From Tateyamaria sp. Alg231-49 (GTDB lineage Bacteria; Pseudomonadota; Alphaproteobacteria; Rhodobacterales; Rhodobacteraceae), in the NCBI RefSeq assembly GCF_900143535.1, contig NZ_FRFA01000001.1:225552-289551 (forward strand): a DNA stretch of 64,000 bases. Direction: 5' to 3'. The position numbers and the translations under genes are program-made. The notes under the pieces were generated by a model. That model ran no database searches. It was not told the DNA's origin and saw nothing but the letters and a program-made list of their open reading frames with translations. Each line of letters opens with the position of its first letter. Position 1 is the first letter of the stretch. Below, piece after piece: positions 53,838 through 63,772 of this stretch.

Positions 53838-54143
53838 ATGATCCCCGGAGAAATCATCCCCGCAGCAGGCAGTATTGAGCTCAATAGCAGCTCGGAGGCA
53901 ATAACAGTGCATGTTGCCAACACCGGCGACCGACCTGTGCAAGTCGGATCGCACTATCATTTTGGAGAGGCCAACGCCGCGCTGGACTTCGATCGTGATG
54001 CCGCACGTGGTATGCGTTTGGACATTGCCGCCGGAACGGCGGTGCGGTTCGAGCCGGGACAGGAACGGGACGTACAGTTGATCCCACTAGGCGGAGGACG
54101 AAAAGTATACGGGTTCAATCAACAAGTAATGGGCGATCTTTGA
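53838..54143 (+). CDS. ureB: Urease beta subunit UreB
   Basis: A 101-residue structural subunit: MIPGEIIP start, [19 protein letters not shown] in the middle, and [16 protein letters not shown] near residue 60. All are hallmarks of UreB. AAAGGATG precedes the ATG. It is followed not by ureC but by a cyclase-family gene 27 bases downstream. Confidence 0.97.
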   Translation: MIPGEIIPAAGSIELNSSSEAITVHVANTGDRPVQVGSHYHFGEANAALDFDRDAARGMRLDIAAGTAVRFEPGQERDVQLIPLGGGRKVYGFNQQVMGDL

Positions 54144-54170
54144 GCAGGGCAAACTTTTTGAAAGGAATAG

Positions 54171-54995
54171 ATGATGTGTGACGTATGTGTGATGAACGCG
54201 GTCAAGGACCGGATGCTGTCGCGACGCGACTTCTTCAAAACCACTGCCGCCGTCGGTGCCGCAGCCACAGTTGGTATGGCCGCAGCCCCCGCTGCAATGG
54301 CTGCCGGACACGGCGGCGTGGTCGACATGACCCACAAGCTCAGCCCAGACTTTCCTACGTTCTTCGGAGTGCCTGGCATCTCGATGGAACAGCAGTTCAA
54401 CTTTGCCGAACATGGGTTCAACTTGATGAACCTGACGATCAACGAGCACACGGCCACCCATATTGATGCACCCCTGCACTTTTCGGCGGACGGGACATCG
54501 GTTGATGAAATCCCTGTGTCGGACCTCGTCATTCCTTTGTGTGTGATCGACATCGCAGCCAAGGCGGCAGAGAACCCGGATGCGCAAGTGACACCGGATG
54601 ACCTGAAGGCGTGGATCGCCGCCAATGGCGATATCCCGGACAAAGCCTGCATTGCGATGCATTCAGGCTGGGCGGCAAAATCGGGCGATGCGGCGGCCTA
54701 TGTGGGCAACGACGCAGATAACGTCAAACACTTCCCCGGCTTCCACATCGAAGCGACGCAAATGCTGCTAGAGGAGACCACCGCCGCGGCAATGGCCGTC
54801 GACACCCTATCGCTGGATCATGGTCCCTCTCCCGATTTCGTGACGCACTACGCTTGGTTGCCAGCGGGTCGCTACGGGATTGAGAACCTTGCTGGCTTGG
54901 AGAATGTGCCAGCCGCAGGGGCCACGCTGGTTGTGGGCGCGCCCACACATCCCGGCGGCACCGGCGGTCCTGCGCGTATCTTTGCGATGGTGTGA
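54171..54995 (+). CDS. Tat-exported cyclase family protein (kynurenine formamidase-like)
   Basis: A 274-residue precursor with a twin-arginine signal (SRRDFFK at 17-23, then an alanine-rich core cleaved near residue 44). The mature part belongs to the cyclase family (metal-dependent hydrolases including kynurenine formamidase): motif HTATHIDAPLHF at 93-104, with H93, H97 and D99 as likely metal ligands. It is inserted between ureB and ureC. The Tat signal predicts folding, perhaps with metal, before export to the periplasm, while urease is cytoplasmic. The substrate is unknown; an amide or lactone is a guess. AAAGGA precedes the ATG. Confidence 0.88.
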   Translation: MMCDVCVMNAVKDRMLSRRDFFKTTAAVGAAATVGMAAAPAAMAAGHGGVVDMTHKLSPDFPTFFGVPGISMEQQFNFAEHGFNLMNLTINEHTATHIDAPLHFSADGTSVDEIPVSDLVIPLCVIDIAAKAAENPDAQVTPDDLKAWIAANGDIPDKACIAMHSGWAAKSGDAAAYVGNDADNVKHFPGFHIEATQMLLEETTAAAMAVDTLSLDHGPSPDFVTHYAWLPAGRYGIENLAGLENVPAAGATLVVGAPTHPGGTGGPARIFAMV

Positions 54996-55248
54996 TGTTG
55001 GCGAACTTAAAAATGATTGAGGTGATCCAAAATTGACACCGGAAACTCCAATCCCAAAAGCACGCCCACAAGACGGGTGGGCGTGCGGCCATCCACTGCG
55101 GGTCAGTATCTGCGTCGAGGGCTCCTTTTGTCCAAGTCCTCGACCCCGCTTCGCATCAAGTCCAAACGGCTGAAAGTGCACGCGCATTTTGAAGTCAAAA
55201 ATCTCTCAAAACCGAGCGTTTTTAATCGCGTAACATCAAGGATTTAGA
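54996..55248. other. Gap between the cyclase gene and ureC
   Basis: No gene is supported. A nine-pair hairpin GCACGCCCA/TGGGCGTGC lies at 55060-55086, with a T-run only on the minus strand. The gap is long enough for a separate ureC promoter. AGGA lies just before the ureC ATG. Confidence 0.5.
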
Positions 55249-57009
55249 ATGCCCACATCCATCTCCCGCCGCGACTATGCTGCCATGTTCGGCCCCACTG
55301 CGGGCGACAAAGTGCGCCTTGCGGACACCGACCTGATCATTGAGGTCGAACGCGATCTCACGGCCGAAGGTGCTGGCGCAGCTTCGACCGGGGGCAGCGG
55401 CGACAACGCCATGCTCTATGGTGAAGAGGTCAAGTTTGGAGGCGGCAAAGTCATCCGTGACGGTATGGGGCAATCCCAAGTCACCCGCGCCGACGGCGCA
55501 GTTGACACCGTCATCACCAACGCGCTGATCGTGGACCATACTGGCGTCTTCAAGGCCGATGTTGGCCTCAAGGACGGGCGCATCGCAGGTATCGGCAAGG
55601 CAGGAAACCCGGACACTCAGCCGGGCGTGAACATCATCATCGGCCCCGGCACCGAGGCCATCGCGGGCGAAGGCAAGATCCTGACCGCAGGCGGGTTTGA
55701 TTCACATATTCACTTCATCTGTCCTCAGCAGATCGAGGATGCCTTGCATTCCGGCCTCACCACCATGCTCGGCGGCGGCACGGGCCCCGCACACGGCACG
55801 CTGGCAACGACCGTGACCCCCGGCCCCTGGCATTTGGGGCGCATGTTGCAGGCGGCGGATGCGTTCCCGATGAACCTCGCCTTTGCAGGCAAGGGCAATG
55901 CGTCCCTCCCTGCTGCGTTGGAAGAACAGATCAAAGGCGGCGCGTGCTCGCTGAAACTGCACGAAGACTGGGGCACCACCCCTGCGGCGATTGACTGCTG
56001 CCTGTCTGTCGCTGACGCCATGGACGTGCAGGTTATGATCCACACCGACACGCTGAACGAAAGCGGCTTTGTCGAAAATACAGTCGCAGCAATGAAGGGC
56101 CGCACCATTCACGCCTTTCACACCGAAGGTGCAGGTGGTGGGCACGCGCCCGACATTATCAAAATTTGTGGTGAAAAGCATGTACTCCCTTCTTCCACCA
56201 ACCCCACACGCCCCTTCACCGTGAACACGCTCGAAGAACACCTCGACATGCTGATGGTCTGTCACCACCTCGACAAATCGATCCCCGAGGACGTGGCCTT
56301 TGCCGAAAGCCGGATCCGGCGCGAGACCATTGCCGCCGAAGACATCCTGCACGACATGGGCGCGTTCTCGATCATAGCGTCGGACAGTCAAGCCATGGGT
56401 CGCGTGGGCGAGGTACTTATCCGCACGTGGCAAACGGCGGACAAGATGAAGAAACAGCGCGGACGCCTGTCTAAAGAAACCGGAGAGAACGATAATTTCC
56501 GCGTGCGCCGTTATATCGCCAAGTACACGATCAACCCCGCGATTGCGCATGGAATCAGCCACGAGATTGGGTCCATCGAAGTCGGAAAGCGGGCCGATCT
56601 GTGCCTGTGGAATACAGCGTTCTTTGGGGTGAAGCCTGAGATGGTGCTGCTTGGCGGCACCATCGCCTGCGCGCAGATGGGCGACCCCAACGCATCTATC
56701 CCAACGCCGCAACCGGTCTACACCCGGCCCATGTTTGGCGCCTATGGGCGCAGCGTAGAACGCTCGGCGGTAACGTTTGTCTCGGCTGCGGCCCAAGCCG
56801 AAGGTATTGGGGCAAGCTTGGGTTTGCACAAGGACACAGTCGCGGTGCAGAACACCCGCCAGATCGGCAAGAAAGACCTCAAGCTGAACGATGCCACGCC
56901 ACATGTCGAGGTGCATCCGGAGACATACGAAGTGCGCGCGGACGGTGAATTGCTGACTTGTGAGCCCGCCGAAGTGCTGCCAATGGCGCAGCGGTATTTC
57001 TTGTTCTAG
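55249..57009 (+). CDS. ureC: Urease alpha subunit UreC (catalytic)
   Basis: The 586-residue catalytic subunit. Nickel ligands and catalytic residues are readable: H153 and H155 (DSHIHF), carbamylated K236 (LKLHEDWG), H265 (MIHTDTLN), H291 ([12 protein letters not shown]), flap MVCHH at 336-340 and D379 (SDSQAMGR). It is a little longer than the 567-570 residues common in the family, because of small insertions. No active-site residue is missing, so the enzyme should be functional. Confidence 0.98.
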   Translation: MPTSISRRDYAAMFGPTAGDKVRLADTDLIIEVERDLTAEGAGAASTGGSGDNAMLYGEEVKFGGGKVIRDGMGQSQVTRADGAVDTVITNALIVDHTGVFKADVGLKDGRIAGIGKAGNPDTQPGVNIIIGPGTEAIAGEGKILTAGGFDSHIHFICPQQIEDALHSGLTTMLGGGTGPAHGTLATTVTPGPWHLGRMLQAADAFPMNLAFAGKGNASLPAALEEQIKGGACSLKLHEDWGTTPAAIDCCLSVADAMDVQVMIHTDTLNESGFVENTVAAMKGRTIHAFHTEGAGGGHAPDIIKICGEKHVLPSSTNPTRPFTVNTLEEHLDMLMVCHHLDKSIPEDVAFAESRIRRETIAAEDILHDMGAFSIIASDSQAMGRVGEVLIRTWQTADKMKKQRGRLSKETGENDNFRVRRYIAKYTINPAIAHGISHEIGSIEVGKRADLCLWNTAFFGVKPEMVLLGGTIACAQMGDPNASIPTPQPVYTRPMFGAYGRSVERSAVTFVSAAAQAEGIGASLGLHKDTVAVQNTRQIGKKDLKLNDATPHVEVHPETYEVRADGELLTCEPAEVLPMAQRYFLF

Positions 57010-57103
57010 GCCCCCGCGTGACGCCCAAACCAAGCAGCTCCCGACCGCCCTCGGGGCGGGGGCTACACAAATACACGCGGCCGGGGACCGCCCTTTGAAC
57101 AGA

Positions 57104-57565
57104 ATGACAATGTTGACCGCCCAAACCTACCACGCGCACATCCACGATGCGCCCATTGACCACGTAGAACTCACCTACGAGGACCGCTTTTTGCGGCGTA
57201 AGGTGCTGACATTGTCCTCCGGTGCCCAACTTCTTGTGGACTTGCCCCACACGACATCTCTGGGTCATGGCGGTGCCTTGATCACCACGGATGGGGGCGA
57301 AGTCCGTATCGATGCGGCACCTGAACCGCTGCTCGAAGTGACCGGAGAGGCCCTCCACCGCATCGCGTGGCACATCGGCAACCGCCACACCCCCTGCCAG
57401 ATCGAAGCCACCCGCCTGCTGATCCAACGCGATCACGTGATGGCCGATATGCTGAGCAAGATCGGGGCCACAACGCGCGATGTCGTTGAACCTTTCACCC
57501 CGGAAGGTGGCGCTTATGGGCATGGCCGCACGCACGGGCACGATCACAGTCATTCGCACACATGA
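57104..57565 (+). CDS. ureE: Urease nickel metallochaperone UreE
   Basis: A 153-residue UreE with the family's N-terminal peptide-binding and C-terminal metal-binding domains (HIGNRHTPCQIE near 86). It ends in a histidine-rich tail [15 protein letters not shown] that binds nickel. ATG 57104 is used; ATG 57110 is also possible. The ribosome site is weak. It overlaps ureF by four bases. Confidence 0.94.
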   Translation: MTMLTAQTYHAHIHDAPIDHVELTYEDRFLRRKVLTLSSGAQLLVDLPHTTSLGHGGALITTDGGEVRIDAAPEPLLEVTGEALHRIAWHIGNRHTPCQIEATRLLIQRDHVMADMLSKIGATTRDVVEPFTPEGGAYGHGRTHGHDHSHSHT

Positions 57566-58194
57566 GTGATCCCGCCCTCACCCTGATGCAGTGGCTGTCC
57601 CCCGCCTTTCCGGTCGGAGCATTCGCCTATAGCCATGGGCTGGAACAGGCCGTTGCGGACGGGCAGGTCACAGATGATGCCAGCTTGCAGGACTGGATTG
57701 CGGTTCTGATCACAGAAGGATCAGGCAAGGCAGATGCGGTGCTGTTGTCGGCGGCCTATCAATCAGACACACCAGAACAAATCGACGCCACCGCTCGCGC
57801 CTTTGCAGCCAGTGCCGAACGATTGAAGGAGAGCGATTTGCAAGGGGCGGCATTCTGCGACACCGCACGGGCGGTCTGGAATATCCCTATCAGTGGGTTC
57901 ACCTATCCCGTCGCGGTCGGTGCGGCGGCCCGCGCTAAGGATGTGCCGCTGGCCCAGACGCTCCCGCTCTATCTGCACGCCTTTGCATCCAACCTTGTCG
58001 CCGCCGCGCAACGGCTCATGCCACTGGGCCAAACGGCAGGACAAAAAGTACTGGCAAATCTCGCCCCGATCATTGCGGCCACAGCCAGCAACGCACAGAA
58101 GGCGTCGGTTGACGATCTGTCGGCCACCAGCTTTGCCGCCGACATCGCCGCGATGCGCCATGAAACGCTGACACATAGGATCTTTCGCACATGA
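57562..58194 (+). CDS. ureF: Urease accessory protein UreF
   Basis: A 210-residue helical protein that acts with UreD as an activation complex gating UreG. Family motif at the start: [22 protein letters not shown] (core [13 protein letters not shown]), and a conserved [15 protein letters not shown] region near 142. Overlaps ureG by four bases (ATGA). Confidence 0.94.
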   Translation: MSDPALTLMQWLSPAFPVGAFAYSHGLEQAVADGQVTDDASLQDWIAVLITEGSGKADAVLLSAAYQSDTPEQIDATARAFAASAERLKESDLQGAAFCDTARAVWNIPISGFTYPVAVGAAARAKDVPLAQTLPLYLHAFASNLVAAAQRLMPLGQTAGQKVLANLAPIIAATASNAQKASVDDLSATSFAADIAAMRHETLTHRIFRT

Positions 58195-58817
58195 CCCAAC
58201 TCAATGGCCCCCTGCGGATCGGAATCGGCGGTCCCGTGGGCGCAGGCAAAACGACGCTCACGGCTGCGCTGGCAACCGCGCTCAAGGGACAGCACTCCAT
58301 CGGAGTGATCACCAACGACATCTACACGCAGGAAGACGCCGAGGAACTGATGCGGCGCCAAATTCTGCCGCAAGACCGGATCATCGGTGTGGAAACCGGG
58401 GGCTGTCCGCATACAGCGATCCGCGAAGATGCCTCGATCAACCTGGCGGCTGTGGCTCAGATGCAGGCGCGTCACCCAGACGTCGAAGCCATCCTGATCG
58501 AAAGCGGCGGTGACAACCTGAGTGCAACATTCTCACCAGAACTGGCAGACATCACACTTTATGTGATCGATGTTGCCGCTGGCGAAGAAATCCCCCGCAA
58601 GGGTGGGCCTGCGATCACGCGATCCGATTTGCTGATCATCAACAAAACAGACCTTGCACCCCATGTGGGTGCCTCGCTTGAGGTGATGGAGCGGGATGCC
58701 ACGCGGATGCGGGCCGGGCGCCCCTTTGTCTTTTCCGCTCTCAGACATGGACAAGGGGTGGACGAAATCATCACTCAAATCCGCGCCCTCTCCGGTCTGG
58801 GCATGACCACCGCCTGA
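58191..58817 (+). CDS. ureG: Urease accessory GTPase UreG
   Basis: A 208-residue GTPase that powers nickel delivery to urease. P-loop [11 protein letters not shown] at 13-23, [10 protein letters not shown] near 43, [16 protein letters not shown] (C-P-H metal site, near 66-72) and [10 protein letters not shown] for guanine recognition. It is the last gene of the cluster, ending before a terminator-like hairpin. Confidence 0.97.
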   Translation: MTQLNGPLRIGIGGPVGAGKTTLTAALATALKGQHSIGVITNDIYTQEDAEELMRRQILPQDRIIGVETGGCPHTAIREDASINLAAVAQMQARHPDVEAILIESGGDNLSATFSPELADITLYVIDVAAGEEIPRKGGPAITRSDLLIINKTDLAPHVGASLEVMERDATRMRAGRPFVFSALRHGQGVDEIITQIRALSGLGMTTA

Positions 58818-58828
58818 AAAACGCAAAA

Positions 58829-58868
58829 AACGGCCGGAGTGTGTTGCCACAACCACTCCGACCGTTTC
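58829..58868 (+). terminator. Terminator between ureG and the unknown gene
   Basis: AACGGCCGGAGTG and CACTCCGACCGTT pair with one mismatch around a twelve-base loop, followed by TTCG. A-rich DNA on the left flank gives a T-run on the minus strand, so it may serve both convergent units. Confidence 0.75.
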
Positions 58869-58908
58869 GCACCAAAGGTTACTCGTTACATGCCTGCGGC
58901 TGTGGCGA

Positions 58909-59754
58909 TCAGCCGACGACGACCTTGAAGCGTTTGAATGTCTTGAACAGGCTCTCGATGGTTTCGGTATTCAGAAAGCTGCCGGGCGCCGCGCTCTTCT
59001 GCAGAAGCTTGAAAATCGCCTTTGCGGTTGTTTTGTCTCCGGACATCCACGAATTGACCATGTCTTCGATACGATTGCGCACTTTCGCATCCGGCTTTTC
59101 AAACCCGCACAATTTCAGCTTTGTGATATCAACCTTGAAGGCTCCCGTTACGGTCAGACCCTTCTTGGTTTTAACCGCGTCAATGAACTCGGCAGGTGAG
59201 GCAGTCAGTTTGCCGCTACGGATCGCCACCTTGGCGCAGGCGACGGCACCGCTTTTGTCGCCCTTGATCATGCACACCATGACTCCGCGCAAGGCGGACA
59301 TGTCGCTCACGTTCAGGCGGATAGAGATGTCATCAGCACTGCCAAACTTCTTTTCTGCAGCCGCGAGCAAGCGTGTTGTGTGATGGCTTTTGAAGGCCGG
59401 ACAGCTTTTGACATCAAAGAAATCGGACATGATTTCCTGCTCGATAAAGTTTCGGCAGTTCGCCTCGACGAGGTCCGCAATGCCTTGCCAAAGGCGCGGT
59501 TCGTGGTCGTTGCTTTGGATCAGGTCTGTCGCCATTGCTTTGATGTGGTTGGGCAGATCGATACGATTGGATGCGTTGGGAGCAATGTAGTCCGTGTAGA
59601 CGACCGCCCGCTTGGGTGGATTGATCAGAAACTTGATCCGGTTTTTGACCTCATTTGATGTGTAGGTCTGCAGCATCATGCGGCTCAGCTCACGGTTCGC
59701 CAAAAGCTCGGCTACGGTCGAAGGGTAGGTCAATCCGTCAATTTTCTGGGGCAT
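58909..59754 (-). CDS. Unknown protein with AT-richer composition
   Basis: A 281-residue soluble protein with no signal peptide or membrane helix, rich in lysine and in alpha-helical segments (MMLQTYTSNEVKNRIKF, GIADLVEANCRNFIEQE) and several isolated cysteines. I recognise no domain. Its codon use is visibly less GC-rich than that of the urease and frmA genes on either side, a possible sign of transfer. ATG at 59754 has GGAG nine bases upstream. It converges on ureG and appears to be a single-gene unit. Confidence 0.7.
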   Translation of the reverse strand: MPQKIDGLTYPSTVAELLANRELSRMMLQTYTSNEVKNRIKFLINPPKRAVVYTDYIAPNASNRIDLPNHIKAMATDLIQSNDHEPRLWQGIADLVEANCRNFIEQEIMSDFFDVKSCPAFKSHHTTRLLAAAEKKFGSADDISIRLNVSDMSALRGVMVCMIKGDKSGAVACAKVAIRSGKLTASPAEFIDAVKTKKGLTVTGAFKVDITKLKLCGFEKPDAKVRNRIEDMVNSWMSGDKTTAKAIFKLLQKSAAPGSFLNTETIESLFKTFKRFKVVVG

Positions 59755-59892
59755 CTTTTTATCTCCATGTTCAGGGCGCGGTGTGCGCTGGGGTTACGGA
59801 AAGAAAACACGGAGGCCCCACGGATTATTCATTTTCAGTTTCAATTTTTTCTCAGCTGCTGGTTCTGGTCACTTATTGCGCCGAGACAGCGC

Positions 59893-59921
59893 ATGAAAAA
59901 AGGCGCACCGAAGTGCGCCTT
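59893..59921 (-). terminator. Rho-independent terminator of frmA
   Basis: On the minus strand AAGGCGCA and TGCGCCTT pair around a six-base loop, followed by a run of seven T (with the stem-closing bases). It lies about 50 bases after the frmA stop. Confidence 0.9.
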
Positions 59922-59935
59922 GCTTTGTCGCGAAT

Positions 59936-59960
59936 TGTAAGGCGGAGGTGTCTTCCGCAA
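59936..59960 (-). repeat. Short gene-end palindrome, copy B2
   Basis: On the minus strand GCGGAAGACACCTCCGCC is followed by TTACA, eight bases after the frmA stop. The last fourteen bases (ACCTCCGCCTTACA) are identical to copy B1 after ileS. Its stem is weaker because of mismatches. Confidence 0.5.
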
Positions 59961-59967
59961 CGCGGCT

Positions 59968-61083
<1,116 letters not shown>

Positions 61084-61176
61084 CGCTTTGTCTCCTCACG
61101 CATTTGCGCACACAAGGCCCGTCAAATTGGTGTCTGTCAATGCTGACGGGTTTGGGAAAAGTGGCGGATCGACCCT

Positions 61177-61205
61177 TCGGGGAGGATTTATTTTAATCAG
61201 AGAAG
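61177..61205 (+). repeat. Tail module of the gene-end repeat, copy A4 (partial)
   Basis: CGGGGAGGATTTATTTTAATC followed by AGAGAAG, without the hairpin modules. It faces copy A3 across 20 bases, tail to tail, so the two form an imperfect inverted repeat of about 27 bases per arm (22 of 27 positions alike by eye). Confidence 0.55.
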
Positions 61206-61225
61206 GACATAACCAATGTACCTTG

Positions 61226-61290
61226 CTTCTCTGATTGAAAAAATCCTCGGGGGGAGACGCCGAATGGCGTCGGGGGGCAGACAGCCCCCG
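61226..61290 (-). repeat. Modular gene-end repeat, copy A3
   Basis: On the minus strand: stem-loop GGGGGC-TGTCT-GCCCCC, a second stem-loop GACGCC-ATTC-GGCGTC, then TCCCCCCGAGGATTTTTTCA and ATCAGAGAAG. The module order equals that of copy A1 at 15769. It begins about 45 bases after the stop of the flavoprotein gene, in that gene's orientation. Confidence 0.65.
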
Positions 61291-61334
61291 ACCGGCTTTG
61301 CAAAATATCGCGGCACTCTGGTCTACTCAGACAG

Positions 61335-63086
61335 TTATGTGCTCAGGACCGCTGACAGCACGCGCAGCAGGTCCGCTTGTGCCGTATCGCTCGCCCCACC
61401 GCTGCGCCATGCCACATGGTGATCCGGACGCACCAAAACGCATCCCCCGTCGCCGATTTCACGCGCACGTGCCCAATCCCCGGTGTGATCCACGAGGGTC
61501 TGGCGCGGCCCAATGACATAGGCTGATAACTTGATCCCAAGCTGTTCCGCCACCTTCACAGCCGCATCTGCCCAGGCCTGCCCGCTTAGTCCGGTCAGCA
61601 ATGCAAACCCACCTTTGGTCAGGTCGAGCGTGGAGTGTTTCGCCCCGTGCCCATCGTATAGCCAGACATGGGGAAGACGCGCGCCCGGCCATGTGGTGGG
61701 TTGGTAATGCAACTCGGGGTCCGCTTCAAAACCCGGTTCGGCCTGCCCATCTGCAACAACTGCGTCAGAGCGATAGCGCTGGTTCATTTCTACTCCGTGG
61801 GCGTCGAACTCATACTTTTTGAAGGCGATCGCTTGGCGCAGGGCCTCCCGCTGCGCCTCAGCTTCATCCGTGCTCTCGCAGCGCTTTTCCATATTGGCCT
61901 GCATCACATCCGGGTCCGTATGCCCGATCAGCCCGAGCGCCTCAAAGATTGGCCCGAACTCCCCGATGGATTTGTTGGCGCGCGTCACGATCTGTTTTGC
62001 GACAGGCGCGCGTTCGGCGTTGTAGCTGTCAAGCAGCCCTTCGCCCGCCTGTCCTTTCAGCACCATCGCCAGTTTCCAGGCCAGATTGAACGCATCCTGG
62101 ATCGACGTGTTCGACCCCAGGCCGTTGCTGGGAGGGTGCCGGTGCGCCGCATCCCCCATAATGAAAACCCGCCCCTTGGACATTTCGGTGGCGTAGGCGT
62201 CATTGACCGTCCAATAGCTGATCGACTGCATCTCGATCTCAAGCTCGGGATCCCCTACCAGATCGCGGATGATCTTCTTGGCCTCGTCATCGGTCAGTTC
62301 CGGGCGTTCGCCATCGATGTCATAGCCCCAAATCGCCATCCAATCATTCCACGGGCGGATCATACGTACGACGCCCATTCCGATGCCGCCCACATTCGAT
62401 CCTGGCTGCATAACCCAATAAAGGACCGACGGGCGGTGCGCGACATGCGCAGTCAGGTCCGCCTTGAACAGAAGGTTGATGGAACCTGCGACACCCATTT
62501 TGCCTTCAATTGGAACACCAATGTGTTCGGCGACAAGTGAGTTGCCGCCATCGGCCCCAACGAGGTATTTCGAACGCACGGCAAAGGTTTTGCCCGTCAA
62601 CCGATCGAGTATCGTGGTCGTCACACCCTCGGCGTCAGCTTCGTGGCTTTGGTACTCGCAAGACATGCGCGCCTGTGTGCCACGCGCGCAGGCCGTCTTG
62701 AACAGAAGTGGTTCCATGAACGTTTGCGGCAGATCGTTCATCTTGCTTGGCGAACTTAACTGATGCTCGGCACGGCTGTTGGGATGGTTGCCCCATGTCT
62801 GGATACGGCCCAACTCCTCGCCTGTCAGGCTTTCGCAGAACACATTGGTACCCATGAGATCCTGTTCGGTGGCATGCATGTAGGCCTCGGCTTCGACCTC
62901 GGGGCCAAGATCCCGCAAAACTTCCATGGTGCGTTGGTTCGTAATGTGCGCGCGGGGGCTATTGGCCAGCCAACGATAGCGGTTCACAGCCATGTTCTCG
63001 ATCCCGTATGAGGACAGTAGTGCTGCGCAAGCTGAACCCGCGGGTCCGGTGCCGATGATCAGCACATCGGTGGTCATATCTGCCAT
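61335..63086 (-). CDS. FAD-dependent aromatic monooxygenase (2,4-dichlorophenol 6-monooxygenase-like)
   Basis: A 583-residue class A flavoprotein hydroxylase. FAD-binding GTGPAGSACAALL at 12-24, the DG motif VGADGGNSLVAEHIGVP near 170, the second FAD motif FIMGDAAHRHPPSNGLGSNTSIQDAFNLAWKL near 306 (core GDAAHRHPP, QDAFNLAWK), and a thioredoxin-like C-terminal domain. Overall it resembles phenol 2-monooxygenase and 2,4-dichlorophenol hydroxylase. Substrate is unknown and no ring-cleavage gene is adjacent. ATG at 63086 with GGGGAAG upstream is chosen; the frame runs on to 63128. Confidence 0.9.
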   Translation of the reverse strand: MADMTTDVLIIGTGPAGSACAALLSSYGIENMAVNRYRWLANSPRAHITNQRTMEVLRDLGPEVEAEAYMHATEQDLMGTNVFCESLTGEELGRIQTWGNHPNSRAEHQLSSPSKMNDLPQTFMEPLLFKTACARGTQARMSCEYQSHEADAEGVTTTILDRLTGKTFAVRSKYLVGADGGNSLVAEHIGVPIEGKMGVAGSINLLFKADLTAHVAHRPSVLYWVMQPGSNVGGIGMGVVRMIRPWNDWMAIWGYDIDGERPELTDDEAKKIIRDLVGDPELEIEMQSISYWTVNDAYATEMSKGRVFIMGDAAHRHPPSNGLGSNTSIQDAFNLAWKLAMVLKGQAGEGLLDSYNAERAPVAKQIVTRANKSIGEFGPIFEALGLIGHTDPDVMQANMEKRCESTDEAEAQREALRQAIAFKKYEFDAHGVEMNQRYRSDAVVADGQAEPGFEADPELHYQPTTWPGARLPHVWLYDGHGAKHSTLDLTKGGFALLTGLSGQAWADAAVKVAEQLGIKLSAYVIGPRQTLVDHTGDWARAREIGDGGCVLVRPDHHVAWRSGGASDTAQADLLRVLSAVLST

Positions 63087-63238
63087 GGTGTCTTCCCCTC
63101 CCAAGGATCTTTCTTCTTGTGACGGCACACCCTCCCAAGCGGCCAGCCTCGGTATTTGACATCACTTTGAACAATTTGGGGAGAGAAAAGTAAGACGCCT
63201 CAATGACTTTGTCGCCACCCGGCGCCACGCCGTTCTGG

Positions 63239-63619
63239 TTATGGCAGAACAGCCCAGACCATCACCAGATAGGTCCACTGGTGCAACGCCTGATCCACAC
63301 CAAAAGCACGCCAGTAACCAGCCTGATCCGGGCCATGGCCCGAGCGATCCGACCACACACCCTTTGCCCAATCGATGTGAAAATGCACAGCCCATTCTAC
63401 CACGGCGACCGTCACAGCCAGCCCCAAGGGCACTCCCATCAGGACAAATGCGATCAGCGACCCAGCACTGTGTACACCCGCGTGATAAAAGCGCCCAACG
63501 TGCACGTATCGACCCCGGTCGCGCAACATACGGGCGGTTTGCAGGTAGAAATCCGCAAACAGATGCTTGGCCTGCAGCAAGAACAGCAGCCCTAATACAA
63601 AAGAAACAGGATCACTCAA
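63239..63619 (-). CDS. DUF3307 family membrane protein
   Basis: A 126-residue membrane protein with about three helices. The opening helix with LLQAKHLFADFYLQT, followed by H and the HAGVHSAGSLIAF helix, is the DUF3307 pattern (H-x3-D-x2-LQ, then H-x3-H). The start appears to be TTG at 63619, which has AAAGGTG about ten bases upstream; the open frame continues to 63679. Function unknown. It lies alone, on the opposite strand to the ABC exporter gene that begins 150 bases away. Confidence 0.75.
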   Translation of the reverse strand: MSDPVSFVLGLLFLLQAKHLFADFYLQTARMLRDRGRYVHVGRFYHAGVHSAGSLIAFVLMGVPLGLAVTVAVVEWAVHFHIDWAKGVWSDRSGHGPDQAGYWRAFGVDQALHQWTYLVMVWAVLP

Positions 63620-63772
63620 GGCCGCACCTTTACGGATTACACTGCCCCCTATCCTAGGATGGCAATCCGCTCTGGGCAATCCACCTCACGCATCTGTTCA
63701 ATATCGTGCCACAAAGCATTGATTTAAGGACCCGCGCGCGCTTAGATTGGATGCAGGCGCAGGGCGTCAATA

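Noticed and set aside
55060-55086. Hairpin between the cyclase gene and ureC
   Set aside because: Its T-run is on the minus strand, where no gene ends, so its role is unclear.
55702-57033. 443-codon open frame antisense to ureC
   Set aside because: Shadow of ureC with unlikely composition and no recognisable motif.
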